Below the pieces are notes generated by a model. The model saw only the letters and a list, made by a program, of their open reading frames with translations. It did not search any database and had not been told where the DNA came from. The position numbers were made by a program, and so were the translations under genes. DNA of 64,000 nucleotides from an uncultured Shimia sp. GTDB lineage: Bacteria; Pseudomonadota; Alphaproteobacteria; Rhodobacterales; Rhodobacteraceae. The DNA lies in assembly GCF_913054185.1 (NCBI RefSeq), contig NZ_CAJXIV010000006.1:1-64000 (forward strand). The letters run 5' to 3'. Positions 26,056 through 34,104 of this stretch are shown one piece after another (positions within the stretch are counted from its first letter, which is position 1; every line of letters starts with the position of its first letter).

Positions 26056-27582
26056 ATGAATCCCGCTGAATGGCTGCTGCGCACCGCAAAATTGAAACCG
26101 ACCAACCCAGCGCTGTATCACGGAGAGGACTTGGTGGCTGATTACGCTGAATTTGCTCGGCGTGCAGCGGCGATTGCCGGAGCTCTGAGCCAGCGCGGCA
26201 TTGGTACGGGGGACCGGGTGGCGGTGCTGATGAAGAATTGCACCGAGTATTTGGAGACGATGTATGGCATCTGGTGGGCCGGGGCGGCGGCGGTGCCGAT
26301 CAATGCCAAGCTGCACGCCAAAGAAGCGGCCTGGATCATGGAAAACGCTGGCGTAAGATTAGCTTTTGTTTCGGCAGAAAACGGTGCGGAACTGGATGCA
26401 GCGACGCCGACTTGTGTGATGGAAACCATTGTTGCGCCAGGCGACAACTTTTCCGCGCTCTATGAGGCACCACCGCGTGAACTGCCCGCTTCGCTGGACC
26501 GCGATGACATGATTTGGCTGTTTTACACTTCAGGCACCACCGGGCGCCCCAAGGGGGTGATGATTACAGCTCAGAACATGTCGGCAATGGTGTCGGGTTA
26601 TACCGACGGCATCGGGCCTCACAGCGAGCAAGACGCCACGCTTTATGCAGCTCCGATGAGCCATGGCGCGGGCATCTACAATTTCATGCATGTGATGTCG
26701 GGTGGGCGGCATATCTGTCCGGTGTCGGGCGGGTTTGATGAGGCTGAAGTTTTTGAACTCGCTGCTTGTTTTGAACGAGTCTCGATGTTTGCCGCGCCAA
26801 CGATGGTACGCCGTATGATTGACCACGCGAAGGCCGGCGGCGCGACCGGGGACGGTTTGGATAATGTCATTTATGCGGGCGGACCAATGTATTTTGCCGA
26901 CATCGTAGAGGCTGTAGAGGTCCTGGGACCGCGGTTCGCTCAGATCTACGGGCAGGGCGAGTGCCCGATGGCTATCACCACTTTACCCAAGTCTTATGTA
27001 ACGGATCGCAATCACCCACACTGGCGCGAGCGACTAACCAGTGTGGGCTTTCAGCAAATGGTTAGTCGGGTGCGCGTGGTAGACGAACGCGGGCAGGAAG
27101 TTGCCACGGGAGAAATCGGTGAAATTGTCGTCAAGGGCGACGCGGTAATGAAGGGGTATTGGAACAACCCTGAGGCGACCGCAAAGACTATCCGTGATGG
27201 CTGGCTTTGGACTGGCGACATGGGCGCGCTGGATCAGGATGGGTTCCTGACCATGCATGACCGGTCAAAGGATATGATCATTTCCGGAGGATCCAACATC
27301 TATCCGCGAGAGGTCGAGGAGATCTTGCTGAGCCATTCGGGTGTGGCCGAGGTGGCGGTGATCGGGCGCCCGCATTCGGAATGGGGGGAAGTTGTTGTGG
27401 CTTGTGTCGTTGCAGAGGTGGGGCAAGAGCTGGACTTGGCGGCGCTGGATGCGCTGTGCACCGACAATATCGCTCGCTTTAAACGCCCTAAAGACTATGT
27501 GGTGATGCAAGAATTGCCTAAGAACAACTATGGCAAGGTGGTAAAAACCGAGCTGCGCGAGATGGTGGCTGCAATCCCCTAA
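26056..27582 (+). CDS. AMP-forming acyl-CoA synthetase
   Basis: A 508-aa adenylate-forming enzyme with FYTSGTTGRPKGVMITA, YGQGECPMAITTL, TGDMGALDQDG and the C-terminal Lys in KNNYGKVVKTELR. ATG 26056, after AAGGAAAG, is chosen over upstream frames that lie inside the previous gene. It ends the long plus-strand run from 19373. It shares only family motifs with the ligase at 24494, so they are unlikely to be redundant. Confidence 0.88.
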   Translation: MNPAEWLLRTAKLKPTNPALYHGEDLVADYAEFARRAAAIAGALSQRGIGTGDRVAVLMKNCTEYLETMYGIWWAGAAAVPINAKLHAKEAAWIMENAGVRLAFVSAENGAELDAATPTCVMETIVAPGDNFSALYEAPPRELPASLDRDDMIWLFYTSGTTGRPKGVMITAQNMSAMVSGYTDGIGPHSEQDATLYAAPMSHGAGIYNFMHVMSGGRHICPVSGGFDEAEVFELAACFERVSMFAAPTMVRRMIDHAKAGGATGDGLDNVIYAGGPMYFADIVEAVEVLGPRFAQIYGQGECPMAITTLPKSYVTDRNHPHWRERLTSVGFQQMVSRVRVVDERGQEVATGEIGEIVVKGDAVMKGYWNNPEATAKTIRDGWLWTGDMGALDQDGFLTMHDRSKDMIISGGSNIYPREVEEILLSHSGVAEVAVIGRPHSEWGEVVVACVVAEVGQELDLAALDALCTDNIARFKRPKDYVVMQELPKNNYGKVVKTELREMVAAIP

Positions 27583-27632
27583 AATTCTACAAAACACTAC
27601 AATGAAAATTCCCCCGTCCTTCAGACAGAGCA

Positions 27633-27660
27633 GCGTCCGACCGCCTCCATGGGCGGACGC
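27633..27660. terminator. Possible bidirectional terminator hairpin
   Basis: Arms GCGTCC and GGACGC with additional inner GC pairing lie between convergent genes ending at 27582 (plus) and 27721 (minus). No clear T tract follows on either strand. Confidence 0.35.
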
Positions 27661-27720
27661 CTCGCTACCACCCGCGGCCAGACACAGTCCTCAATCCTGT
27701 ACGGCCAAAATGGCACAGCC

Positions 27721-28179
27721 TTACCCCTCGCGACCACTCATCAACCGCTGTGGTGTATACTCAATCACCGCGTCACCGCGTTGATTAACGATGCGGTTCG
27801 AGGTGCGCACCAGCCCGCGCGAGGATTTTGAAGTCTTGCGCGCCTCAACCACCTTGATCTCGACATGGATGGTATCACCCACCACAACGGGCCCGCGCAC
27901 GTTCATTTCCATGTTCAGAAAAGCCAAACCGGTGCCCTGGCCTGTCGCATTCAGAACCAATCCTTCGGCCAATGACAGCACCAGCATGGCCGGAGCGGCG
28001 TGGCCTTGCATGGCGCTATGGGCTTTGCGGTATTCTGCGTCCAAGAACAGCGATTCCAACATGCCAACGCAGGAAACAAAATTTACCACATCACTTTCGG
28101 TGATGGTGCGCCCATAGGTCTTGTATCGCTCGCCAACTGTTAGCTCGTCCCAGTGGAAACCTGTGCCAACCAATTTCAT
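27721..28179 (-). CDS. MaoC-family hotdog dehydratase
   Basis: A 152-aa MaoC-like protein (FHWDELTVGERYKTYGRTITESDVVNF, then MQGHAAPAML and VRGPVVVGDTIHVEIKVVE). It is the last gene of the large minus-strand operon 33982-27721, 12 bp after a citrate-synthase-like gene. The usual N-H-D hydratase pattern is changed: the expected D/N-x-x-P-x-H is not obvious, so activity is less sure than for 12786 and 32186. It may hydrate an unsaturated dicarboxyl-CoA for the adjacent lyase. Confidence 0.75.
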   Translation of the reverse strand: MKLVGTGFHWDELTVGERYKTYGRTITESDVVNFVSCVGMLESLFLDAEYRKAHSAMQGHAAPAMLVLSLAEGLVLNATGQGTGLAFLNMEMNVRGPVVVGDTIHVEIKVVEARKTSKSSRGLVRTSNRIVNQRGDAVIEYTPQRLMSGREG

Positions 28180-28191
28180 GTCCCGTACTCC

Positions 28192-28974
28192 TTAGTCGAT
28201 ATAGTCTATCTCATCAGCTGGAATGTGGCGCCAAATGCTGTCTTGATCCTGCTCTTCCAGGTAATGCGCGCCCATCGAAACGCTGCGCGCGGTCAGCAGA
28301 AACATCTGCGTGGTGCGCCAGTCAAAGCCCAGATCAAGCGCGATACAGCCGCATATGCCATCGATGTTGAGTGGTACAGCGCGTCCCCCTCGTGCTTCTT
28401 CTAGCGCGTCCCCCATCAGTTCGGCAAAGCGGCAATAGGTGCCAAACACCCCGTGCTCCTTGGCCAGGTCCATCACCCGGTCGGCACGCGGATCGCGGGT
28501 GTGCAGCGGAATGCCATAGCCGGGAAGTCGCTCGCCCGCCTCGTGGATCTCGGCCACGATTTCTTTGGCAATACGGGTCAAGGTGGCCTCATCCGGGTTG
28601 TCCAGGTGACCCAGTCGATCGACCATGAGTTTGGCCATCTTTTCGCCCAGCGATCCCATCCGTTCGCCAAAAGCGTTGATGCCGCCGGAAATCGCCTGCT
28701 GAATGGTGGTGCCGTATGAAGCATAAAGCCGAGGGATCAGCGAGGGCGGTGCAATGCCGTGTTCCATGCAGGCCACCAGCAGCGCGTCCAGCACCAATCC
28801 CTGCTCGCGGGTGGGCCGGTGCCCATTGAGCAGCAGGAACATGGTTTCGGCAAAGGTGGAGTTGCCAATCAACTCGTTCAGGCTGTGCCCACGGATCATG
28901 GTGTCTTCGGTTTCACTTTCGTTGACCACCCGGCTGATTGAAGTGGACCATCCTTGTAATGTGCGCGTTTTCAT
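28192..28974 (-). CDS. Citrate-synthase-like / citryl-CoA lyase family protein
   Basis: A 260-aa protein matching the citrate-synthase fold in shortened form: TSISRVVNESETEDTMIRGHSLNELIG, FAETMFLLLNGHRPTREQ, APPSLIPRLYASYG, GYGIPLHTRDPRADRV, and a C-terminal helix set. Citrate synthases are ~400 aa, so this is the compact lyase-type version. AAGGA precedes the chosen start at 28974. Together with the CaiB-type protein at 28994 and the MaoC protein at 27721, it may form a set that makes and cleaves a citryl- or citramalyl-like CoA ester. The reaction direction is unknown. Confidence 0.78.
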   Translation of the reverse strand: MKTRTLQGWSTSISRVVNESETEDTMIRGHSLNELIGNSTFAETMFLLLNGHRPTREQGLVLDALLVACMEHGIAPPSLIPRLYASYGTTIQQAISGGINAFGERMGSLGEKMAKLMVDRLGHLDNPDEATLTRIAKEIVAEIHEAGERLPGYGIPLHTRDPRADRVMDLAKEHGVFGTYCRFAELMGDALEEARGGRAVPLNIDGICGCIALDLGFDWRTTQMFLLTARSVSMGAHYLEEQDQDSIWRHIPADEIDYID

Positions 28975-28993
28975 CTCGCGTCCTTTCAAATGT

Positions 28994-30115
28994 CTAGATG
29001 TCGTCAGTGCCTTCTCCCAAAGCGGGGGCAGAGCGGCGGAACGCCGGGCGTTCTCCGTCAAAACTCAGTGGCAGGCCAACCAGCGGAGGTGCCGCGTCGG
29101 GCGCCTGTTGCACAATGCCCGAGGCCAGGGTGTGCTCATGGTTAAGGGCCTCCTGCAGGGTCTGGATTGGCGAGGCCGGAACCGAAACCGCGCGCAGCTC
29201 ACGCCACCATTCATGGCGGGTGCGGGTGATGAAACGGGTTTCGAGCAGTTCCAGCAGCAGGTCATCATTGGTCACCCGCGCGTTGTTGTCGGTAAAGCGG
29301 GCATCTTCGGCGAGCTCGGGGCAACCCAAAACGCTGCACAGTTTGGCAAATTGCGCGTCGGTGCCAACTGTCAGCATCAACATGCCGTCAGCGCATGTAA
29401 AAGCACGGTTGGGGGCCAGCAATGGCCCCTTGAGGCCGGTGCGTTTGGGTTCCCGCCCTGTGGTTAGAAGAGCCGAAGTGCTGACGGTCTGCCAGGCCAT
29501 GGCTGTGTCAAAGATCGAGGCATCGACGATGCAGCCTTCGCCGGTTTTTTCGCGTTGTAGCAGCGCGGACAGAATGCCAATTGCGGCCCACATGGCGGTG
29601 CCGATGTCATTGACTGAAAAGCCAACTCGGGCGGGCGGGCCGCCTTCGTTGCCTGTGGCCTCCATGATGCCGGAAAACGCCTGTAACAAAGCCTCATAGC
29701 CGGCGGCATCTGCCAGCGGCCCCTTGGCGCCAAAGGCTGAGATGTTGCAATAGACCAGTTTGGGGTTCAGCGCCTGGCAGTCGCTGGCGCCAAGGCCAAC
29801 CTTTTCGGCCACGCCCGGCCGCAGGTTTTGAAACACAGCATCGGCCTTGGTCGCAATCAGGGTTTTCAACCGGTCGAGATCTTCGGCCCGGGTGAAATCC
29901 ACCGCTAAAGAGTCCTTTTGCCGATTGACCGCATGGAACATCGCGCCGGATCCCTTGTGCACCACATCGCCCCAGCTACGTGCGGGTTCACCGGTTTCGG
30001 GCGGTTCCACCTTGATCACCCGCGCGCCCATATCAGCTAGAATGCGGCCGCAATAAGGGCCAGCTAAGGCCGAGCCCATTTCCACGATCGTGAAACCTAA
30101 AAGAGGGAGTGTCAT
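28994..30115 (-). CDS. CaiB/BaiF family III CoA-transferase
   Basis: A 373-aa family III protein: LLGFTIVEMGSALAGPYCGR, VIKVEPPETGEPAR, and Asp at residue 170 (SVNDIGTA). It is shorter than the ~400-aa members elsewhere in the window and ends APALGEGTDDI. It overlaps the MaoC-like gene at 30112 by 4 bp and lies upstream of the citrate-synthase-like gene. It probably transfers CoA between dicarboxylic acids in the same branch as that lyase. Confidence 0.85.
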   Translation of the reverse strand: MTLPLLGFTIVEMGSALAGPYCGRILADMGARVIKVEPPETGEPARSWGDVVHKGSGAMFHAVNRQKDSLAVDFTRAEDLDRLKTLIATKADAVFQNLRPGVAEKVGLGASDCQALNPKLVYCNISAFGAKGPLADAAGYEALLQAFSGIMEATGNEGGPPARVGFSVNDIGTAMWAAIGILSALLQREKTGEGCIVDASIFDTAMAWQTVSTSALLTTGREPKRTGLKGPLLAPNRAFTCADGMLMLTVGTDAQFAKLCSVLGCPELAEDARFTDNNARVTNDDLLLELLETRFITRTRHEWWRELRAVSVPASPIQTLQEALNHEHTLASGIVQQAPDAAPPLVGLPLSFDGERPAFRRSAPALGEGTDDI

Positions 30116-30600
30116 GTTGGTAGCCTCACGAGAAATCGCTGCTCCCCTTCGAGGATCAGCTCGCGCCGTTGATTGTGGACGGTTGAGCGCACCGTGACGA
30201 TGCCAGTTGTACGTTGACGGGTCAGTTCGGTGATTTCCAGCGCTGGATAGGCGGTATCACCCAGGTACAGAGGTTTCAGGAATTTGCTGGATTGATCCAA
30301 AAATCCAATCATGTTGTCACCCAGAACATGCGGAAGGCTGCCAGCACCGGGGGCAGTCTGGATCAGCGCCTGAAACCCATGGGCCAGCAGGCCGGGGTGG
30401 CCGCGTTCGCGGCAGTATTCCACGTCATAATGGATCGGGTGATTGTCGCCTGAGGCCAGTTGGAAAGCGGCAAAATTGGCGTCGCCTATGGTGCGAGAGG
30501 GGATCACAAAACGGTCGCCGACTTCTAACTCGTCAAAGCTCTTGTGAGCGCACATCTCATGCGCCATGGGATCGAAACCTTCGTCCATGGCCGCACTCAT
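30112..30600 (-). CDS. MaoC-family hotdog dehydratase
   Basis: A 162-aa MaoC protein with the intact hydratase pattern: FAAFQLASGDNHPIHYDVEYC (Asp/Asn-x-x-P-x-H) and GLLAHGFQ. This is the itaconyl/mesaconyl-CoA or (R)-enoyl-CoA hydratase type of motif. It shares 4-bp overlaps with CaiB-type genes on both sides, which fits a hydratase acting directly on a CoA ester made or racemised by its neighbours. Confidence 0.83.
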   Translation of the reverse strand: MSAAMDEGFDPMAHEMCAHKSFDELEVGDRFVIPSRTIGDANFAAFQLASGDNHPIHYDVEYCRERGHPGLLAHGFQALIQTAPGAGSLPHVLGDNMIGFLDQSSKFLKPLYLGDTAYPALEITELTRQRTTGIVTVRSTVHNQRRELILEGEQRFLVRLPT

Positions 30601-31730
30601 AATTGGCCCTCACTCAGCATGGATTGGATTTCTGAATGAGAGAATCCCCAATCCAGCAACGCTGTTTCGTTGTCTTGGCCCTTGGCAGGGGGCGGAGATG
30701 GCATTTGTGCAGGTGCATTGGTGAAGCGCGGGGCGGGGACGGGTTGGGTCACACCATTCTCGGTCTCAAATGTTCCGCGTGACAGGTTGTGCGGATGCAC
30801 TGGAGCCTCAGCCATGCTGAGCACCGGCGCAAAACAGATATCGGTGCCCTCCATCAACGCACACCATTCCTCTCGGTGCTTTCCGGCAAATATCTCTGCA
30901 AACTGGCGGCGCATTTCAGGCCACAAGTCTTGGTCGTGGCGGTCGCCGAAGTGGTCCTCGGGTAGCTCCAGTGCCTGCATGAACAGTGCCCAGAATTGCG
31001 GCTCAATCGCACCCAGGGTGATCCAGCCCCCACACTTGCACTCATAAACGCCGTAGTAGGGCGCGCCGCCGTCCAGCCGGTTGGATTGGCGTTCATTTTT
31101 CCAGCCGCCCATTGCTTGATAACCATAGACCGGTGCCATCAGGGCGGCGGTGCCATCGCTGATGGCCGCATCCACAATGTCGCCTTGGCCAGTCATTTTT
31201 ACCCGCAACAGGGCACAGACAATTCCGTAAGCCAGAAACATTCCGCCGCCGCCAAAATCGCCCAGCAGGTTGAGAGGAGGCATCGGTTTGCGGTCGGCCT
31301 CGCCCATGGCCCAAAGCGCACCGGACAGGGCAATATAGTTAAGATCATGGCCAGCGGCCTGAGACAGTTTTCCGTTTTGTCCCCAACCGGTCATGCGGCC
31401 ATAGACCAGCGCCGGGTTGCGAGCGTGACACACTTCAGGACCTAGCCCAAGCCGTTCCATCACGCCGGGGCGATAGCCCTCGATCACCGCATCTGCCTGG
31501 TCGATCAGTTTCAGGGCCACGTCGGTGGCGCCTCCGGCCTTGAGATCCAGAGTAATTGATTTGCGACCGCGCGCCGGAATGTCGCGTTTCGGATCTGCAG
31601 GTGTCAGTCCGCCGCCGCGGCGCTCAATTCGCAAGATTTCGGCCCCCATGTCTGCCAGCATCATGCCAGCAAAGGGCCCCGGTCCCAGCCCGGCAAATTC
31701 AACAATCCGAATTCCGGTCAGCGGGCCCAT
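30597..31730 (-). CDS. CaiB/BaiF family protein, alpha-methylacyl-CoA racemase-like
   Basis: A 377-aa protein of the racemase branch of the CaiB family. It shows MGPLTGIRIVEFAGLGPGPFAGMMLADMG, then RRGG, ARGRKSITLDLK, GWGQNGKLSQAAGHDLNYIALSGAL with His at residue 128, and Asp at 158 (LLGDFGG). His and Asp at these positions are the proton-transfer pair of alpha-methylacyl-CoA racemases. It would interconvert 2R- and 2S-methylacyl-CoA before dehydrogenation, which points to a methyl-branched substrate. Its start at 31730 shares one base with the marR stop. Confidence 0.85.
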   Translation of the reverse strand: MGPLTGIRIVEFAGLGPGPFAGMMLADMGAEILRIERRGGGLTPADPKRDIPARGRKSITLDLKAGGATDVALKLIDQADAVIEGYRPGVMERLGLGPEVCHARNPALVYGRMTGWGQNGKLSQAAGHDLNYIALSGALWAMGEADRKPMPPLNLLGDFGGGGMFLAYGIVCALLRVKMTGQGDIVDAAISDGTAALMAPVYGYQAMGGWKNERQSNRLDGGAPYYGVYECKCGGWITLGAIEPQFWALFMQALELPEDHFGDRHDQDLWPEMRRQFAEIFAGKHREEWCALMEGTDICFAPVLSMAEAPVHPHNLSRGTFETENGVTQPVPAPRFTNAPAQMPSPPPAKGQDNETALLDWGFSHSEIQSMLSEGQL

Positions 31731-32185
31731 CAGTCCGGTGCTTTCTTTTGTTCGCTCAATGCCACCAACAGATTTTCCCGCACCCGTTCCAGCATGTCTG
31801 AGAACTGTGCGATCTCTGCCTCGCTCATGCCGACAAAGGTCAGTTGACGCAGCTCGTCTGCCCGTTGATCCATGATACGGCCCAGCGGATAGGCGGCCGG
31901 GGTCAGGCAGATGCATTTGGCGCGGCGGTCGCCGGGCACCGGGCGGCGTTCCACCAGCCCTGCGGCTTCGAGCCGGTCCACCAGCCCGCCAAGCGTCACA
32001 GTGCCGATCTTCAGGGTTGCTGCCAGTTCTGACTGGATCTGCTCATCCTTTTTGAACAGCTGCGACAGCACCGAGGCTTGGCTGGTGGTCAGCCCGTGAG
32101 GGCCAATTAACCGGTCATACAGCTGGGTGCGAAAGCGGGCGATGTCCTGGATGACAAAATTGGATTTGACTGGGGGATTGGGCAT
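31730..32185 (-). CDS. MarR-family transcriptional regulator
   Basis: A 151-aa winged-helix regulator: FRTQLYDRLIGPHGLTTSQASVLSQLFKKDEQIQSELAATLKIGTVTLGGLVDRLEAAGLVERRPVPGDRRAKCICLT is the MarR domain by pattern (recognition helix and the D-R-R wing), shown here in part. It sits inside the minus-strand operon with one-base junctions on both sides, so it is co-transcribed and likely controls the operon promoter between 33982 and 34105. CoA-ester ligands are common in such regulators (family knowledge). Confidence 0.87.
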   Translation of the reverse strand: MPNPPVKSNFVIQDIARFRTQLYDRLIGPHGLTTSQASVLSQLFKKDEQIQSELAATLKIGTVTLGGLVDRLEAAGLVERRPVPGDRRAKCICLTPAAYPLGRIMDQRADELRQLTFVGMSEAEIAQFSDMLERVRENLLVALSEQKKAPD

Positions 32186-33049
32186 TTAGTTTGAAACCTC
32201 GGCGCGACCATTGTTCAGCACAACCACATCGCGTTCGACCACTTTAGTACAGAAGGAAATTACATCGCCGTCTTTCCACATCTCGGTGCGCAGGGTTTCA
32301 CCGGGATAAACCGGCGAGGAGAACCGCAGTTTCAGAGATTTGAATCGGCTGTTGTCGTAGTCGCAATAGGTGCGCAGAATGGCATGCCCGGCCACTCCCA
32401 GCGAACAAAGCCCGTGCAAGATCGGTTTTTTGAAACCAGCTGATTCAGCAACAATTGGGTTGGCGTGTAATGGGTTATAATCGCCCGACAGGCGATAAAG
32501 TAGTGCCGCTTCGGGGCGGGTTGTGAAATCCCAGGACATATCCGGCTTGCGGTCGGGCAGGGTGTGTGGCTGCGGCTGTGGCCCACTTGGCCCGCCAAAT
32601 CCACCATTGCCACGTGCAAAAGAAGTGCCTGACAGGGTGGCATACATCACACCTGTGTCATTATCGACCAGATCGCGCTCGGTGAATATCAGCGCGCCCT
32701 TGCCATCGCCCTTGTCCAGGACCTCGGTCACACGGGTGGTGGCAAGTAGAGTTGCGGCGGGAGGCAGGGGCTTGTGTATGACAATCCCCTGTTCGCCATG
32801 CAGGATCTTTTTCCAGTCTATGCCGGTATTGGGGTCTCGGGCCCAGAAACCGGGTGTGGCCAGTACCGCTGCCATCGTGGGGACAGCCTGAAATTCCATC
32901 TCCTCAAAGACATATGGTAGCTGCCGCATGTCCATCGGATCCTGGGCAAACCCAACACCCAGCGCGTAGATGGTAGAATCTTTGACTGTGTAGCTGTGTT
33001 CGACCTCTTCAAAAGGCCAGTTCATGATGTGATCGTAGGTAAAGGTCAT
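32186..33049 (-). CDS. MaoC double-hotdog enoyl-CoA hydratase 2 (MFE-2 hydratase-like)
   Basis: A 287-aa two-hotdog protein like the hydratase-2 domain of peroxisomal MFE-2. The N-terminal non-catalytic half has YALGVGFAQDPMDMRQLPYVFE. The C-terminal half has the active motif YRLSGDYNPLHANPIVAESAGFKKPILHGLCSLG with catalytic Asp and His. It converts trans-2-enoyl-CoA to (3R)-hydroxyacyl-CoA. The SDR at 33062, 12 bp upstream, is the matching dehydrogenase, so the two eukaryotic MFE-2 activities are encoded by adjacent genes here. Confidence 0.88.
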   Translation of the reverse strand: MTFTYDHIMNWPFEEVEHSYTVKDSTIYALGVGFAQDPMDMRQLPYVFEEMEFQAVPTMAAVLATPGFWARDPNTGIDWKKILHGEQGIVIHKPLPPAATLLATTRVTEVLDKGDGKGALIFTERDLVDNDTGVMYATLSGTSFARGNGGFGGPSGPQPQPHTLPDRKPDMSWDFTTRPEAALLYRLSGDYNPLHANPIVAESAGFKKPILHGLCSLGVAGHAILRTYCDYDNSRFKSLKLRFSSPVYPGETLRTEMWKDGDVISFCTKVVERDVVVLNNGRAEVSN

Positions 33050-33061
33050 GTGTTGGCCTCC

Positions 33062-33982
33062 TTAGACCGGATCCCAGTTGAAAATTTCGGGGCTGCGTTC
33101 GAGCGGGTACATGGTGCTTTCCAGCGCCGGGAAGGCATGGTTGAGCACGGTTTCCGGGGTCCAGCCCTCGGCGGTTTGCATGCCGCGCAAGGGGCGCGAC
33201 TGGCCCATCAGGAAAATCTCGTTGCTGCGCACGCAGATCACCTGCCCATTGATGTGCTGTGCCTGGTCCGAGGCCAGCGCCACCACTGGCGGGGCAATTT
33301 TGTCGGGTGTCATGGTTTTCATCCGCTCAACCCGGACGCGGTCGGCTTCGGAGTTTACAGGGATGGTGCCGACAAGTCGGCTCCAGGCAAAGGGGCCGAT
33401 GCAGTTCGAGGTCACGTTGTAGCGGGCCATGTCCAGCGCGATGCATTTGGACAAGGCCACAATGCCCAGTTTTGCTGCGCCATAGCTGGCCTGTCCAAAG
33501 TTGCCGATCAATCCACTGGTCGAGGTCATGTGGATCATCCGGCCGCTTTCCTGTTTTCGGAATACAGTGGCGGCATGGCGGGCGACGTTGAAGGATCCCT
33601 TCAGGTGCACATCCACCACTAGGTCCCAATCCTCCTCGCTCATCTTGTGAAAAATCCGATCGCGCAGAATGCCGGCGTTGTTGACAACGATGTCCAGCCC
33701 GCCCAATTCGTCTTGTGCTTGTTCAACCATGCCCTCAGCGGCTTTAAACGAAGAGACCGAGTCATAGTTGGCGGCAGCCTCGCCGCCCATGGCTTTGATG
33801 TCGCGTACCACTTCAGCTGCAGGGGATTGATCGCTATCCTCGCCTTGAGCACTGCCGCCCAAGTCATTGATCAGCACTTTGGCGCCGCGTTTTGCCATCA
33901 ATAGTGCAATTTCACGCCCAACACCGCGGCCAGCGCCGGTGATTAGCGCTACTTTGCCCTCTAGCAATTTTTGTTCAGACAT
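33062..33982 (-). CDS. SDR, MFE-2-type 3-hydroxyacyl-CoA dehydrogenase
   Basis: A 306-aa SDR: ALITGAGRGVGREIALLMA, VLINDLGG, NNAGILRDRIFHKMSEEDW, MTSTSGLIGNFGQASYGAAKLG, and the extended tail ending IFNWDPV. It is a paralogue of the gene at 16751. It is the first gene of the minus-strand operon. With the hydratase at 32186 it completes the (3R) branch of beta-oxidation. The upstream region with repeated taataat elements is shared with the divergent operon at 34105. Confidence 0.87.
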   Translation of the reverse strand: MSEQKLLEGKVALITGAGRGVGREIALLMAKRGAKVLINDLGGSAQGEDSDQSPAAEVVRDIKAMGGEAAANYDSVSSFKAAEGMVEQAQDELGGLDIVVNNAGILRDRIFHKMSEEDWDLVVDVHLKGSFNVARHAATVFRKQESGRMIHMTSTSGLIGNFGQASYGAAKLGIVALSKCIALDMARYNVTSNCIGPFAWSRLVGTIPVNSEADRVRVERMKTMTPDKIAPPVVALASDQAQHINGQVICVRSNEIFLMGQSRPLRGMQTAEGWTPETVLNHAFPALESTMYPLERSPEIFNWDPV

Positions 33983-34014
33983 CTTCCCTCCAGCCGGTTA
34001 CGTGCATTTTATGT

Positions 34015-34052
34015 GCTAGATAATAATTAGCTAGACAATAATAAGCATGCGA
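34015..34052. promoter_or_regulatory. AT-rich operator-like repeats in the divergent promoter
   Basis: GCTAGATAATAATTAGC (imperfect palindrome, arms GCTA/TAGC) is followed by agaCAATAATaagc and gcgAATAATAATc, three phased copies of an AATAAT core. They lie between the divergent genes at 33982 and 34105. The MarR protein at 31730 is the natural candidate binder; this is inference. Confidence 0.4.
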
Positions 34053-34104
34053 ATAATAATCAAACAAAATGTGACTCGGTCAAGACCTGAAGTGGAGGGC
34101 ATCG

